DNA of 64,000 nucleotides from an uncultured Clostridia bacterium. GTDB taxonomy: Bacteria; Bacillota; Clostridia; TANB77; CAG-508. The notes beneath the pieces are model-generated. The model was not told where the DNA came from. It did no database searches and saw nothing but the letters and a program-made list of their open reading frames with translations. The first letter of the stretch is position 1, and each line of letters opens with the position of its first letter. Positions 43,431 to 53,900 of this stretch are shown here, piece after piece. Made by a program: the position numbers and the translations under genes. The stretch is taken from contig CATGLK010000003.1 of the NCBI GenBank assembly GCA_949538735.1, positions 62,001 to 126,000 on the forward strand, read 5' to 3'.

Positions 43431-45257
43431 TTATTCTTCAACTTCCTCAAATTGTGAATTATACAAGTCGAAATAATGTCCCTTTAATTCAAGTAGCTCA
43501 TCATGAGTACCTTGCTCAACAATATCACCATGTTCCATAACTAAAATCAAATCAGCATTTTTAATAGTTGATAGCCTATGGGCAATAATAAAGCTTGTTC
43601 TTCCTTTCATTAAATTGTCCATAGCTTTTTGAATTTCTATTTCTGTCCTTGTATCAATTGAACTTGTTGCTTCATCTAAAATTAATATTTTAGGGTCTGC
43701 AAGAATAACCCTTGCAATTGTAAGCAATTGTTTTTGACCAGCAGAAACATTGCTTGATTCTTCATTTAAAACTGAATTATATCCTTTTGGTAACGTTTTT
43801 ATAAAATGATGTACATGTGCTGCTTGGGCAGCTCTTATAACTTCGTCATCTGTTGCATTTTCATTTCCATATTTGATATTATCTTTTACTGTTCCACCAA
43901 ATAACCAAGTGTCTTGTAATACCATACCAAACATTTTACGTAGTTCTCCACGATTAAAGTCTTTTATGTTATGTCCATCTATTTTTATCTCTCCTGAATT
44001 TACATCATAAAATCTCATCAGCAATTTTACCATTGTTGTTTTTCCTGCACCTGTTGGTCCAACAATTGCAATTTTTTGTCCGTCTTTGATTTTTGCATTA
44101 AAATCATTTATTATTGTTCTATCTTCATCATATCCAAAATGAACATCTTTGAATTCTACGTTTCCACTTAAATTCTCAACATCAATATTTCCTTTTGCTG
44201 TTTCTTGTTCTTCTGGCTCTTCTAAAAACTCAAATACTCTTTCTGCAGCTGCTGCCATTGCTTGTAGTGTTCCAGATATTTGGGCAATTGAACCCACTTG
44301 ATTTGTGAACTGTTTATTATATTGTATAAAACTTTGAATATTTCCTACTGTTATTGTTCCTCTTATCGCTAAATATCCACCAACTACTGCTACACCAACA
44401 TATCCAATATTTGAAATAAAATTCATTAATGGATACATTAGGCCTGATAAAAATTGTGCTTTCCAGCCTGCATGGTAAAGTTTATCATTTGCTTTTTCAA
44501 ACTCATTTTTTGTTTTATTTTCCGCATTAAATACTTTTACTATATTTAACCCACCATATATTTCTTCTACTTGCCCATTTACTTCTGCTAAATAATTTTG
44601 TTGTCTTTGGAAATATTTTTGTGATTTTGCAACAATGTTTTTTACCATTATTCCAGCAATTGGAATTATTATAAATGATATTAAAGTCATTTGCCAACTT
44701 ATTGATAACATCATTACAATTATTCCTATAACTAAACATACTGTTCTTATTATTTCAGTTATACTTTGGTCTAAGTTCATACTTAATGTATCAATATCAT
44801 TTGTTATAACTGACAACACTTCTCCATGTGTTTTTTTATCAAAATATCTCATTGGCAATCTATTTATTTTTGCCACAATGTCATTTCTTATTTTAAAAGT
44901 TATTTTTTGTGCCACATTTGTCATTGTAAAACCTTGTATAAATGAAAACACTGCACTCAATATATATAAACCTAACAAAGTTAATAATATTTGTCCAATT
45001 TTACCAAAGTTTATTCCTTCTCCGCCAGATAGTTTACTAACTAATCCGTTAAATATTTCTGTTGTTGCATTTCCTAATATATTAGGCCCAACAATTGTAA
45101 ATAATGCACTTCCTACTGCAAATATAAACACTATTAATAATAAAAATTTATATTTTAATAAGTATTCTTTTATTAATTTACTTGTTGTTCCCTTAAAATC
45201 TTTTGCTTTAACTTCTTGACCTGCTTTTCTTCTTGGTCCACCCATTGGTCCTGGCAT
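43431..45257 (-). CDS. ABC exporter, second half-transporter
   Basis: A 608-residue type IV exporter subunit with six helices (residues 35-330) and an ATPase domain: Walker A IVGPTGAGKTTMVKLLMRFY, VLQDTWLFGGTV, ESSNVSAGQKQLLTIARVIL, LILDEATSSIDTRTE and IIAHRLSTI. The short proline-glycine-rich start (MPGPMGGPRRKAG) is typical of the second gene of heterodimeric clostridial multidrug exporters. It begins 3 bases after its partner gene ends, so the two are co-translated. Confidence 0.92.
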   Translation of the reverse strand: MPGPMGGPRRKAGQEVKAKDFKGTTSKLIKEYLLKYKFLLLIVFIFAVGSALFTIVGPNILGNATTEIFNGLVSKLSGGEGINFGKIGQILLTLLGLYILSAVFSFIQGFTMTNVAQKITFKIRNDIVAKINRLPMRYFDKKTHGEVLSVITNDIDTLSMNLDQSITEIIRTVCLVIGIIVMMLSISWQMTLISFIIIPIAGIMVKNIVAKSQKYFQRQQNYLAEVNGQVEEIYGGLNIVKVFNAENKTKNEFEKANDKLYHAGWKAQFLSGLMYPLMNFISNIGYVGVAVVGGYLAIRGTITVGNIQSFIQYNKQFTNQVGSIAQISGTLQAMAAAAERVFEFLEEPEEQETAKGNIDVENLSGNVEFKDVHFGYDEDRTIINDFNAKIKDGQKIAIVGPTGAGKTTMVKLLMRFYDVNSGEIKIDGHNIKDFNRGELRKMFGMVLQDTWLFGGTVKDNIKYGNENATDDEVIRAAQAAHVHHFIKTLPKGYNSVLNEESSNVSAGQKQLLTIARVILADPKILILDEATSSIDTRTEIEIQKAMDNLMKGRTSFIIAHRLSTIKNADLILVMEHGDIVEQGTHDELLELKGHYFDLYNSQFEEVEE

Positions 45258-45260
45258 ATG

Positions 45261-47552
45261 TTATTCCTCCTTTCCTTTTTCTTTCTCTTCTTTAAAATTA
45301 GCTGTAAGTTCTTCTTCTGATAGCTGTGATAATGCTATTTCTCTATAATTCTCATTATTTTTCATTAATTCTTCATGTGTTCCAATACCAACTACTTTTC
45401 CGTCTTCTAATACTATAATTTGGTCTGCATTTAAAATTGTACTAATTCTTTGCGCTACAATTATTACTGTCTTATCTTTTGTCTTTTTAGATAATTCTTC
45501 TCTTAATGTTGCATCTGTTTTAAAATCTAATGCTGAAAAACTATCGTCAAATACAAATATCTCAGGGTCTTTCGCAATTGCTCTTGCTATTGATAAACGT
45601 TGTTTTTGTCCTCCTGATACGTTTGTACCACCTTGTGATATTGGGGCTTCATATTGATTTTCTTTGGCTTCTATAAATTCTGTTGCTTGTGCTATTTTTG
45701 CAGCACTTCTCATATTTTCATCAGACATATTCTCGTTTGAATATTTGATATTAGATTTTATTGTTCCAGAAAATAATATTCCCTTTTGTGGTACAAATCC
45801 TATAATATCTCTTAAATCTTTTTGTGATACTTCTTTGACATTTACTCCGTCAATTAAAAGTTCTCCACCTGTAACATCGTAAAATCTTGGTAACAAGTTT
45901 ACTACTGTTGATTTACCACTTCCTGTGCTACCTATAATCGCAGTAGTTTCACCTGGTCTTGCTGTAAAGTTTATGTCTTCTAGTATTTCTGTGTCTGCGT
46001 CTGGATATCTAAAAGATACATTTTTAAATTCAACTAAGCCTCTTTTGTTTTTATCAAATTTCTTTGTTTCTTTTTCATCTTTTATACTTGGTTCTTTTTC
46101 TAGTACTTCATTAATTCTGTTAGCTGAAACTGTAGCTCTTGGCAACATTATTGATGTCATTGATATCATTAAAAATGCCATAACTATTTGCATCATATAT
46201 TGAATAAATGCCATCATATCTCCAACTTGTAGTAATCCTTGGTCAACACCATTTCCACCTACCCAAATTACTAAAAGTGTCATTCCATTCATTACTAACA
46301 TTAACATTGGCATCATCATTGACATTGCTCTGTTTACAAACATATTTGTTTTCATTAGGTCTTTATTTGCTCTTTCAAACCTTGCTTCTTCTCTTTTCTC
46401 TTTATTAAATGCACGAATTACTGGCAAACCTGTTAGTATTTCTCTTGATACTAAATTTAATTTATCAGTTAGCTCTTGCAATTTCTTGAATTTAGGCATT
46501 GCAATTATAAATAAAGTTCCTACTATAAATAAAATTCCAAGTATTCCTACTCCAATAATCCAAGCCATTGAATTGTCACTATTTGTTAAAACTTTTATAA
46601 AGCCACCTACACCTATAATTGGCGCATATACTACAACTCTAAACATCATTGAAATCATTTGTTGTATTTGTTGAATATCGTTTGTACTACGAGTAATTAG
46701 CGAAGCTGTTGAAAACTCATTTAACTCCTCATTTGAGAATTTTAAGACTTTTGTAAATACTTTTTCTCTTAGTGTTTTTCCTAATCTTGCTGCCACTCTA
46801 GATGATAATAGCATAATTGATATTGCTGAAACCATTATAACTAATGCTACTCCTAGCATTTGAATTCCTGATAGTATTATGTAATCATTTTGAAGTTTTT
46901 CTGTATCGACACCTAATTCTGTATAAATCTCTTTTACTGAAGCTACTGCTGCTTGCTCTTTTATTGAATCCTGCATATTATTTATTTGCTCAGTAAATTG
47001 TCCTAGAACAGCTTTTTTCTGTTCTTCTGGCATTGACTTTATTATGTCTGTTAGGCTTAAATTTTGTATGTATTGCTTTTGCTCATTTGGCATATTAGCA
47101 ATCATTTGCTCTTTTATTTTATCAGCTGTTTCTTCATTTTTTATAGTCGTAACTTCTAAAAGTGGTACTGATAACACACTTGATAATTCAGACATTTTGT
47201 CTTCTTCTATATCATTTAATATATAAAGCTCATTTGCTTCTACTTTATAATCTTTTCCTAAATATTTTTTTACTATTTTTTCTTCATCTGCTGTTAGTGT
47301 ACTTCCCACTAAAGAATAATTATTCGTTATTTTCTCATCATCTTCTGAGAGCATTAATATTAAATCCATATTTTCTTTTGATATTATTTCAGGTATTGGA
47401 TTTTCTATTCCCCCTGCTTGTATTCCGACATTAACTATTTTGGATGTATAGTCTGGTAGTGCTAAGTCAGCTGACGCTTGTATGCATAGCAAAATTACTA
47501 TCAGTACTACTGACCAAAATGTTTGCTTTAAATTGGTTAATAATTTTAACAT
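45261..47552 (-). CDS. ABC exporter, first half-transporter with a large extracytoplasmic insert
   Basis: A 763-residue half-transporter. Helix 1 (residues 6-27) is followed by a soluble insert of about 190 residues before helix 2 (about residues 220-245), then the usual helices and an ATPase domain: IIGSTGSGKSTVVNLLPRFY, VPQKGILFSGTI, GGTNVSGGQKQRLSIARAIA, IFVFDDSFSALDFKTD. The D-D (rather than D-E) at Walker B marks this as the degenerate site of a heterodimer, while the partner has D-E. The ATG at 47552 follows AAAGGAGG. The substrate is unknown. Confidence 0.9.
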   Translation of the reverse strand: MLKLLTNLKQTFWSVVLIVILLCIQASADLALPDYTSKIVNVGIQAGGIENPIPEIISKENMDLILMLSEDDEKITNNYSLVGSTLTADEEKIVKKYLGKDYKVEANELYILNDIEEDKMSELSSVLSVPLLEVTTIKNEETADKIKEQMIANMPNEQKQYIQNLSLTDIIKSMPEEQKKAVLGQFTEQINNMQDSIKEQAAVASVKEIYTELGVDTEKLQNDYIILSGIQMLGVALVIMVSAISIMLLSSRVAARLGKTLREKVFTKVLKFSNEELNEFSTASLITRSTNDIQQIQQMISMMFRVVVYAPIIGVGGFIKVLTNSDNSMAWIIGVGILGILFIVGTLFIIAMPKFKKLQELTDKLNLVSREILTGLPVIRAFNKEKREEARFERANKDLMKTNMFVNRAMSMMMPMLMLVMNGMTLLVIWVGGNGVDQGLLQVGDMMAFIQYMMQIVMAFLMISMTSIMLPRATVSANRINEVLEKEPSIKDEKETKKFDKNKRGLVEFKNVSFRYPDADTEILEDINFTARPGETTAIIGSTGSGKSTVVNLLPRFYDVTGGELLIDGVNVKEVSQKDLRDIIGFVPQKGILFSGTIKSNIKYSNENMSDENMRSAAKIAQATEFIEAKENQYEAPISQGGTNVSGGQKQRLSIARAIAKDPEIFVFDDSFSALDFKTDATLREELSKKTKDKTVIIVAQRISTILNADQIIVLEDGKVVGIGTHEELMKNNENYREIALSQLSEEELTANFKEEKEKGKEE

Positions 47553-47655
47553 TTTTTCCTCCTTTAAGATTTTTTGCATAAATAAATAACACTATATCAT
47601 TATATGTGACACAGTGTCATTTAGTCAAGCTTTTGTATGTGAATTTCTTGTGAAT

Positions 47656-48306
47656 TTACATTTTTCTAAATACTCCTGCTACCTTTCCTAGTATTTCACA
47701 GTTTGGTACTATTATTGGGTCCATTGTGCTATTTTCTGGTTGTAATCTGATATGGTCTTTTTCTTTGTAGAATGTTTTTACTGTTGCTTCTTCTCCTATT
47801 AGAGCTACTACTATTTCTCCATTATTTGCTGTGTTTTGTCTTTTTATTAGTATGTAGTCTCCGTCTAATATTCCAGCTTCTATCATGCTTTCTCCTCTTA
47901 CTGTTAGCATAAAGCTTTCTGAATTTCCTACAAAGTCTACTGGTATTGGGAATGTATCTGTTACGTTTTCTACTGCTAGTATTGGTTCTCCTGCTGTTAT
48001 TTTGCCTATTATTGGCACTTCTACTAGTTCTTTTTGTGTATAGAAGTCTTTGCTTGATGTTTTCTTTGCTTCTCCTGAGCCACCTTTTAGTAATCTTAGT
48101 GTTCTTCCTTTTTTGTCTTGCTTTTTGATATATCCTTTTTCATCTAGTTTTCTTAAGTATCCATGTACTGTTGCTGTTGAGCTTAGCCCTACTGCTTTTC
48201 CTATTTCTCTTACTGATGGTGGATATCCTTGTGTCATTATTTGTTTTTCGATAAATCTTAGTATTGATTTTTCTCTTCTATTTAGTTCTGGTTTTTTTCT
48301 AGGCAT
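47656..48306 (-). CDS. lexA: SOS repressor LexA
   Basis: A 216-residue LexA. Residues 1-65 form the winged helix ([39 protein letters not shown]). The self-cleavage site is the A-G of [12 protein letters not shown], and the catalytic residues are the serine in [15 protein letters not shown] and the lysine in [10 protein letters not shown]. The ATG at 48306 follows AGGAGTG. It is divergent from a small XRE gene, with a strong palindrome in between that could be an operator. Confidence 0.95.
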   Translation of the reverse strand: MPRKKPELNRREKSILRFIEKQIMTQGYPPSVREIGKAVGLSSTATVHGYLRKLDEKGYIKKQDKKGRTLRLLKGGSGEAKKTSSKDFYTQKELVEVPIIGKITAGEPILAVENVTDTFPIPVDFVGNSESFMLTVRGESMIEAGILDGDYILIKRQNTANNGEIVVALIGEEATVKTFYKEKDHIRLQPENSTMDPIIVPNCEILGKVAGVFRKM

Positions 48307-48355
48307 TTTTATCACTCCTATTTCTTCTATTTTTCCATATAATATCACACAAACA

Positions 48356-48387
48356 AAAAAATGTCAAACATATTTTTGACATTTTTG
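48356..48387. promoter_or_regulatory. Palindrome between lexA and the XRE gene, candidate operator
   Basis: AACAAAAA-ATGTCAAA and TTTGACAT-TTTTGTT are symmetrical around ACATATT. Both neighbours are transcribed away from it, so it is not a terminator for either. It does not match the Bacillus LexA box (CGAAC-N4-GTTCG), so the binding protein is open. Confidence 0.4.
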
Positions 48388-48532
48388 TTATTTTATACAT
48401 CAATATTTTTCAATTGCTTTATAAGTTGATTTGTTTTTTGTAAAACATTCTTTTCACGACGTTTAGTGTCAATAGGAATTCCGACATTTTTATGCAATAA
48501 TTAATTTATTATAAAAAATTAAAGGTGATTGT

Positions 48533-48739
48533 ATGATTAAAGAAAAAAGAAAATTAAAAAACTATACTCAAGAACAAATGTCAGGCATATTAGGAATAAG
48601 TTTAAGGCAATATGTACGAATTGACAATGAAGAAGATCTGCCACGTAGAGATGTCTTGAGCAACTTAATTGCAACATTAGAATTAACTAATGAAGAAATT
48701 GGAGAATATATTAGAAAAATGACTAGAAATATTGCATAG
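48533..48739 (+). CDS. XRE-family HTH regulator (small)
   Basis: A 68-residue protein made of one helix-turn-helix domain: NYTQEQMSGILGISLRQYVR and DNEEDLPRRDVLSNLIATLE. The start at 48533 follows AAAGGTGA. There is no effector domain. It is divergent from lexA and ends at a terminator, so it is a single-gene unit. The regulated genes are unknown. Confidence 0.8.
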   Translation: MIKEKRKLKNYTQEQMSGILGISLRQYVRIDNEEDLPRRDVLSNLIATLELTNEEIGEYIRKMTRNIA

Positions 48740-48760
48740 TAATTTATTTACTGGCACACA

Positions 48761-48787
48761 AAAAGAACCCCATATTGGGGTTCTTTT
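48761..48787. terminator. Bidirectional terminator
   Basis: AAAAGAACCCC-ATATT-GGGGTTCTTTT lies between the XRE and rny genes. Confidence 0.85.
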
Positions 48788-50329
48788 CTATTTAGCATAA
48801 TCTACTACTCTTGTTTCTCTTATGATATTTACTTTTATTTGTCCAGGGTAGTCCATTTCATTTTCAATTTTCTTAGCAACATCTCTTGCTAAAATAGTCA
48901 TTTTATCATCAGATATTTTATCTGATTTTACCATTATTCTGATTTCACGACCTGCTTGTATTGCAAATGATTTTTCTACTCCGTCAAATGAATCAGCTAT
49001 TTCTTCTAAGTTTTGTAGTCTCTTTATGTATGCTTCTAGTGTTTCTCTTCTTGCTCCTGGCCTTGATGCTGATATTGCATCTGCTGCTTGCACTAGCACT
49101 GCTTCTAATGTTTGTGGCTCTACATCTCCATGATGTGCTTCTACTGCATTTATAACTGCTGGATTTTCTTTAAATTTCTTTAATACTTCAACACCTATTT
49201 CTACGTGTGTTCCTTCCATATCATGGTCTAGTGCTTTACCAATATCGTGTAGCAATCCTGCTCTTCTCGCTAATTTAGGGTCTAACCCTAATTCTTCTGC
49301 CATTATTCTTGCTAAGTTTGATACTTCTATTGAATGGTTTAATACGTTTTGACCATAACTTGTTCTGTATTTTAGTTTTCCAATTAGTTTTACTACATCT
49401 GGATGAAGTCCTATTACTCCTGTTTCTAAAACAGCTCTTTCCCCTTCTTCTTTAATTGTGTTTTCTACTTCTTCTTTGGCTTTTTCTACCATTTCTTCGA
49501 TTTTTGAAGGGTGAATTCTTCCATCATCTATTAGTTTTTCCAATGCAATTTTTGCCACTTCTCTTCTTAGCGGATCAAATCCTGATAGTACTACTGCTTC
49601 AGGTGTATCATCGATGATTAAGTCGATTCCTGTTAGTGTTTCTAGTGCTTTTATGTTTCTTCCTTCTCTACCTATTATTCTTCCTTTCATTTCGTCGTTT
49701 GGAAGTGCTACAATTGATACTGTAGTTTCTTGAGAATGGTCTGCTGCACATTTTTGAACTGCATAGCATAGCATTTCTTTAGCATTTTTCATTATTGTGT
49801 CTTTTGCTTTTTGCTCTTGTTCTCTTATTAGTGCTGCTTTTTCTGCTGTTAATTCTTTGTCCATTTCAGATAATAATCTTTGTTTTGCTTGTTCTTGTGT
49901 TAGTCCTGCAATTTTTTGTAATTCTACCATTTCTTTTTGGTATAACTTTTCGATTTCTTGTTTTTCTTTTTCGATGTTTTGTAGTTCTTTTTCTACTTCT
50001 CTTTCTTTCTTTTCAAAGTTATCTGAACGTCTTTCCAAGTTTTCTTCTTTTTGAATTAATCTTGCTTCTTGTTTTTGTACTTCGCCTCTTCTTTCTCTAA
50101 TCTCTTGGTCTAATTCTTTTCTATTTGCCATTATTTCTTCTTTAGCTTTGAATATTTCTTCTTTTTTCAAGTTTTCTGCTTCTATTTTAGCTAATTCTAC
50201 TATTCTTTTTGCTTCGTTTTCTGCACCTTGTATTTTAGACTCTGCAACTTTTTTTCTATATACCATTCCTACTGGTACACCTATTGCAAGTGAGATTAAG
50301 ATAGCGGCGATTATGATTATTATATTCAT
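48788..50329 (-). CDS. rny: Ribonuclease Y
   Basis: A 513-residue membrane-anchored endoribonuclease that starts mRNA decay in Firmicutes. Residues 1-22 are the membrane helix, residues 30-190 a long coiled coil, then a KH domain ([20 protein letters not shown]) and the HD domain ([43 protein letters not shown]). The C-terminus [18 protein letters not shown] is characteristic. The ATG at 50329 lies downstream of AGAGGTG. Confidence 0.95.
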   Translation of the reverse strand: MNIIIIIAAILISLAIGVPVGMVYRKKVAESKIQGAENEAKRIVELAKIEAENLKKEEIFKAKEEIMANRKELDQEIRERRGEVQKQEARLIQKEENLERRSDNFEKKEREVEKELQNIEKEKQEIEKLYQKEMVELQKIAGLTQEQAKQRLLSEMDKELTAEKAALIREQEQKAKDTIMKNAKEMLCYAVQKCAADHSQETTVSIVALPNDEMKGRIIGREGRNIKALETLTGIDLIIDDTPEAVVLSGFDPLRREVAKIALEKLIDDGRIHPSKIEEMVEKAKEEVENTIKEEGERAVLETGVIGLHPDVVKLIGKLKYRTSYGQNVLNHSIEVSNLARIMAEELGLDPKLARRAGLLHDIGKALDHDMEGTHVEIGVEVLKKFKENPAVINAVEAHHGDVEPQTLEAVLVQAADAISASRPGARRETLEAYIKRLQNLEEIADSFDGVEKSFAIQAGREIRIMVKSDKISDDKMTILARDVAKKIENEMDYPGQIKVNIIRETRVVDYAK

Positions 50330-50461
50330 AATCAATACACCTCTTTCTTATTTAATTTTCAATGTTCGAATAAAATATATATCTATTGTGTTTTTATTTT
50401 AATATATTTTTTCCTACTATACTATTTTAACTTTATTCTCCAAAACTGTCAAGTGCTTTGA

Positions 50462-52960
50462 CTATAAAATATCTGGATTATCTTGTAAAATTTTATTAAC
50501 AATATCTTCTTCAAGGCTAAATGGTACTACATATCCACCTAAATTTCGCGCTTTGTCAGATAAAACAGGATTTTTATCATTTACATAGATTTTAGCTTTT
50601 CCTTTTCCATTTTTTGCTTCTTGCACCAAGTTTGATACTGGTGAATTTCCGTCAAATGCCATAACTACTGAACTTCTTCTTTCAAAAATTTCGTAGTTAA
50701 AACTTTTGTATATTCCCATTTCATCACTTTCAATGGAAATTCTAACTCCGTCTAGGTCTTCTTTTAGTAATCTATCTGATTCCGCTTCTGATACCATTTT
50801 AGGAACTATAGCATCTATCTCAAATTTTTTGTTTAGTTTATTACTTATGTTGATTATTTCTTTTTCATAACCTTCCATTTTGTGTCCAATTACAAAATAT
50901 GCTTTTTCTGTGTCTATTTTTTTAATTAATTCCTCTAAAATCATCTTTCCTTCAGGTGTTACTTCTGTATTTCTTCCTTTTTTGTTAAAACTTCCACCTG
51001 CAATAATAATTGGAACTTTATTTATTGGAAGTTGCTTTATTTTCTTTCTCAATTTAGCTTCTGCTTCAATGTTTTTGTTTATTCTCATAGGTTGATTATT
51101 TGCTTTTCCCTTTTCAATATTCTCTTTTTCTAGTTCGGTCAAAGCTTCTGTTATTGTTCTTCCATTTAAAAATTTTTCAAATTCTGCTGATTTCTTTTTA
51201 AAATATACTTCTCTATCTGCAATAATTTCATCTTCTACTTTTCTCATTTTTTGAAAATCTGCGTCTGTAAGCCCTAATAAATTTTGAAGTGCCAATTGCT
51301 CATCAATTGTATCAACACCATAAAATCCACATCCATCTGTTCCTTGAACACATTTAATGCCATTTTTCAAATATGTTTTTATAGGATGTAATTTCAAATT
51401 GCTTAGATTATTCAATCTTACATTTGATGTTAATTGAAATTCTAATACAACATTTCCTTCTTTTAATTCTTTTATTAACTTCTTTCCTTCTTTAGTTTTT
51501 AAATCTGCTGTGTATAAACCATGTCCCAGTCTTACTTTTGGCATTTCTTGACCTGGTTTTAATGCTTCTTTTATACATTCAATTGATTTTGCCACATTAT
51601 CTCTTAAACTATCATTTTCTCCTGCATGTATTCTTATTGTAAAATCTTTGTCAACATCTGCAACATATTCAACTAGCTCTTTTATAGCTGGTTTTAAATC
51701 TGATATATCATTTATTTCTTCTCCCATAAAATCGCTGCCTACAACATATGGGCTTTTTGCAACTGTTTTTAGAACATCTAAGTTTTCTCTTAAATAATTT
51801 CCACCTATCATTTGGCTTTGAATAATTGTAAGTGGAATTCTTCTCATAGCTGCTAATAAACGAATTTTTACACCTGTTTCTTTTTCTATGTATGGCATTA
51901 TTCCATGCACTTCTTTAATTAATTGTATTGCTGGTCCATTTGCTTTTACTAAATCTGAATCTGCAATTTCTGTATAATCAATTTTCTGTTTTTGATATTC
52001 TCTTGCAATCCACAAATATTTATCTTGTCTTAATGTTATATTTTTTAACTCTGGATTTTCATTATCTTTTAACATTTGTTTTAGTTTTGTTTTTACCCCG
52101 TCTTTAGGGATTTTATTTATCTTTTCTATATCTAAGTCAATTTTATAATCAGCTTCTTTTCCTTTTGTGAAGGCATATCTATAAATGTATAATTTTTCAA
52201 GGTTGGTAAAAACCGCTTGCCCGTCTTTTAATATTGATAGACTATTTCTTATTTTTGCAATATTATGTGATGCATTTTCTAAATTATTTAATATAAAATC
52301 TGCAAAATTTATAAAAGTATTATCATCAATTTTTCTTATTTTATGTTTTCCTTCTAATTTACAATATTTATATTCTTCCTCAACTTCTGCTCTTTGTTTT
52401 AATATTTTTTCTTCTTGCTCTTTACTCATTATTAATTTTAATTTCTTTATGTAATATAATGGATATCTAACTTGATGTTTTATTCCTAGCGCAATTAATA
52501 CATCAGGAGATAAATTTGCATTCATATGTGTATGCAAATCTGTTCTAAACTTTGATTTTTTTAATATGTTTGACTTAACAATTGTCTTTTTTAAATGTAG
52601 ATTATAATTTTTCGTCTGTGACATTAATGTTTTCGTAATAGCTGGCACTTTTGCTCTTACTTCAATTGTGCCATCTTCATATATATTTGCTAATTTTATT
52701 CCACCTAGTCTTAATATATATACAATTTCATTGTCTCCATTAATACTTGCAGGAATTATTCCTGTAATAATTTTCATATCATTTTTATCTTTTACTGTTT
52801 CCACATCACATAACTTCGCTAAATTTGTTATCAGGTTTCCTGTACCATGGTTTGGTGTTTCAATAATGTATCTTAATTCATCTTCATTTTCACGATACAT
52901 GCTTACTTTTATATCTTTTTCTTTATCTAAATAGAATTTGCTTAAACGTGTTTGCTTCAT
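50462..52960 (-). CDS. Adenosine-deaminase-like protein with an extra C-terminal domain
   Basis: An 832-residue protein. Residues 1-130 are beta-rich and unrecognised. Residues 140-560 carry the metal-dependent deaminase signatures: FRTDLHTHMNANLSPDVLI (two metal-binding histidines), RIHAGENDSL, VRLGHGLYT, EFQLTSNVRLN and CVQGTDGCGFYGVD. Helical insertions lie between the first motif and the rest. Residues 655-832 form a Rossmann-like domain (VPIIIAGGSFNKKGRNTEV, KAYFVIGHKMEGYE, SSVVMAFDGNSPVSNLVQEA) reminiscent of SLOG-type nucleotide-binding domains. The product is far larger than a metabolic adenosine deaminase (about 340 residues). The function is unknown; nucleotide signalling or defence is a possibility. 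Confidence 0.7.
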   Translation of the reverse strand: MKQTRLSKFYLDKEKDIKVSMYRENEDELRYIIETPNHGTGNLITNLAKLCDVETVKDKNDMKIITGIIPASINGDNEIVYILRLGGIKLANIYEDGTIEVRAKVPAITKTLMSQTKNYNLHLKKTIVKSNILKKSKFRTDLHTHMNANLSPDVLIALGIKHQVRYPLYYIKKLKLIMSKEQEEKILKQRAEVEEEYKYCKLEGKHKIRKIDDNTFINFADFILNNLENASHNIAKIRNSLSILKDGQAVFTNLEKLYIYRYAFTKGKEADYKIDLDIEKINKIPKDGVKTKLKQMLKDNENPELKNITLRQDKYLWIAREYQKQKIDYTEIADSDLVKANGPAIQLIKEVHGIMPYIEKETGVKIRLLAAMRRIPLTIIQSQMIGGNYLRENLDVLKTVAKSPYVVGSDFMGEEINDISDLKPAIKELVEYVADVDKDFTIRIHAGENDSLRDNVAKSIECIKEALKPGQEMPKVRLGHGLYTADLKTKEGKKLIKELKEGNVVLEFQLTSNVRLNNLSNLKLHPIKTYLKNGIKCVQGTDGCGFYGVDTIDEQLALQNLLGLTDADFQKMRKVEDEIIADREVYFKKKSAEFEKFLNGRTITEALTELEKENIEKGKANNQPMRINKNIEAEAKLRKKIKQLPINKVPIIIAGGSFNKKGRNTEVTPEGKMILEELIKKIDTEKAYFVIGHKMEGYEKEIINISNKLNKKFEIDAIVPKMVSEAESDRLLKEDLDGVRISIESDEMGIYKSFNYEIFERRSSVVMAFDGNSPVSNLVQEAKNGKGKAKIYVNDKNPVLSDKARNLGGYVVPFSLEEDIVNKILQDNPDIL

Positions 52961-53033
52961 ATTCCCCTCCTCTTACTATTATATCTCTTTAAAGTTGTTA
53001 AGTTCCATTGTAACATATTTTATGTTTCTTTGC

Positions 53034-53152
53034 AACTTTTTGGGACAGGCCAAAAAAGTTTTGCTTACGGACGTTTTGGGACTGTCCCAAAAAATCCAAA
53101 GGACTGTCCCCAATGGCAAAAAATTGCCAAAAAGGTCCGTCCCCTTTGGCAA
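53034..53152. repeat. Two adjacent intergenic palindromic repeats
   Basis: 53034-53092 is of the GGGACAGGCC type (AACTTTTTGGGACAGGCC to GGGACTGTCCCAAAAAA). 53099-53152 is of the GGGACGG type (GGACTGTCCCCAATGGCAA to TTGCCAAAAAGGTCCGTCC). It is the only place where both types abut. Confidence 0.8.
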
Positions 53153-53157
53153 TATCA

Positions 53158-53829
53158 TTACTTAGTTGAAATATGTATATTATCTATATCTGCTTTCATT
53201 TCTCTCGAAATAATATTCTGAATTTTAGCCACATCTTCTGGTTTCATTTCTTCACTCTCAACAATCACACTAATGCTTTTATCATTTACAAAAATAATAC
53301 TATTTTCAAAACCTTTTGTTTTAATCAAATTTTCACATATCATAATGCTATTTTTTAATTCATTTATTCTTGTTATTTCTTGTGTTGCTGTTTGTTTTTG
53401 AGTTTCTAATGAATTACTACTGTTTAAAACTTTTTCATATGTTTCTAGCATTTGTGAATACATTGTATCTCTTTCTAATTTTGATTGTACAAAATAATCG
53501 TCTTTTGTTACTTCACTGTTTGTTTTCACTTCTTCTCCTTTTTTTGCATCGGCTTGTTCTGTCCCTTCATTATTGCTATTTTCCTTTTCACTTTTAGTTT
53601 GGTCCTCACTAGTAGGTGTTGTTTCTTCTCCTGTTACTACATCATTACTGTTTACTAGTGTTGCGTCTCCAATGTCAGCTAATAGTGTGTCGTCTTTTGC
53701 TTCCATTTGCATACTTGTTTCTATTGATTGATTGTCATTTGTATTTGTCGTAAAGTTTAAATATCCTGCTGTCATTATCATTATTGCAATGACATAAATG
53801 ATTACTTGATTTTTCTTTAATAATTTCAT
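53158..53829 (-). CDS. spoIIIAH: Stage III sporulation protein AH
   Basis: A 223-residue protein with one N-terminal membrane helix (VIIYVIAIMIMTAGYLNF), a polar linker (residues 60-110) and a C-terminal YscJ/FliF-like domain (YFVQSKLERDTMYSQMLETY, FENSIIFVNDKSISVIVES, IQNIISREMKADIDNIHIST). In the mother cell it pairs with forespore SpoIIQ to build the engulfment channel. It is the last gene of the spoIIIA operon. Confidence 0.9.
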   Translation of the reverse strand: MKLLKKNQVIIYVIAIMIMTAGYLNFTTNTNDNQSIETSMQMEAKDDTLLADIGDATLVNSNDVVTGEETTPTSEDQTKSEKENSNNEGTEQADAKKGEEVKTNSEVTKDDYFVQSKLERDTMYSQMLETYEKVLNSSNSLETQKQTATQEITRINELKNSIMICENLIKTKGFENSIIFVNDKSISVIVESEEMKPEDVAKIQNIISREMKADIDNIHISTK

Positions 53830-53900
53830 AAAATCTCATTCCTTTCACATTTTTCTTTAAAGTCACATATCGACCTTTCAAACTACCATTTGTCAAAAAT

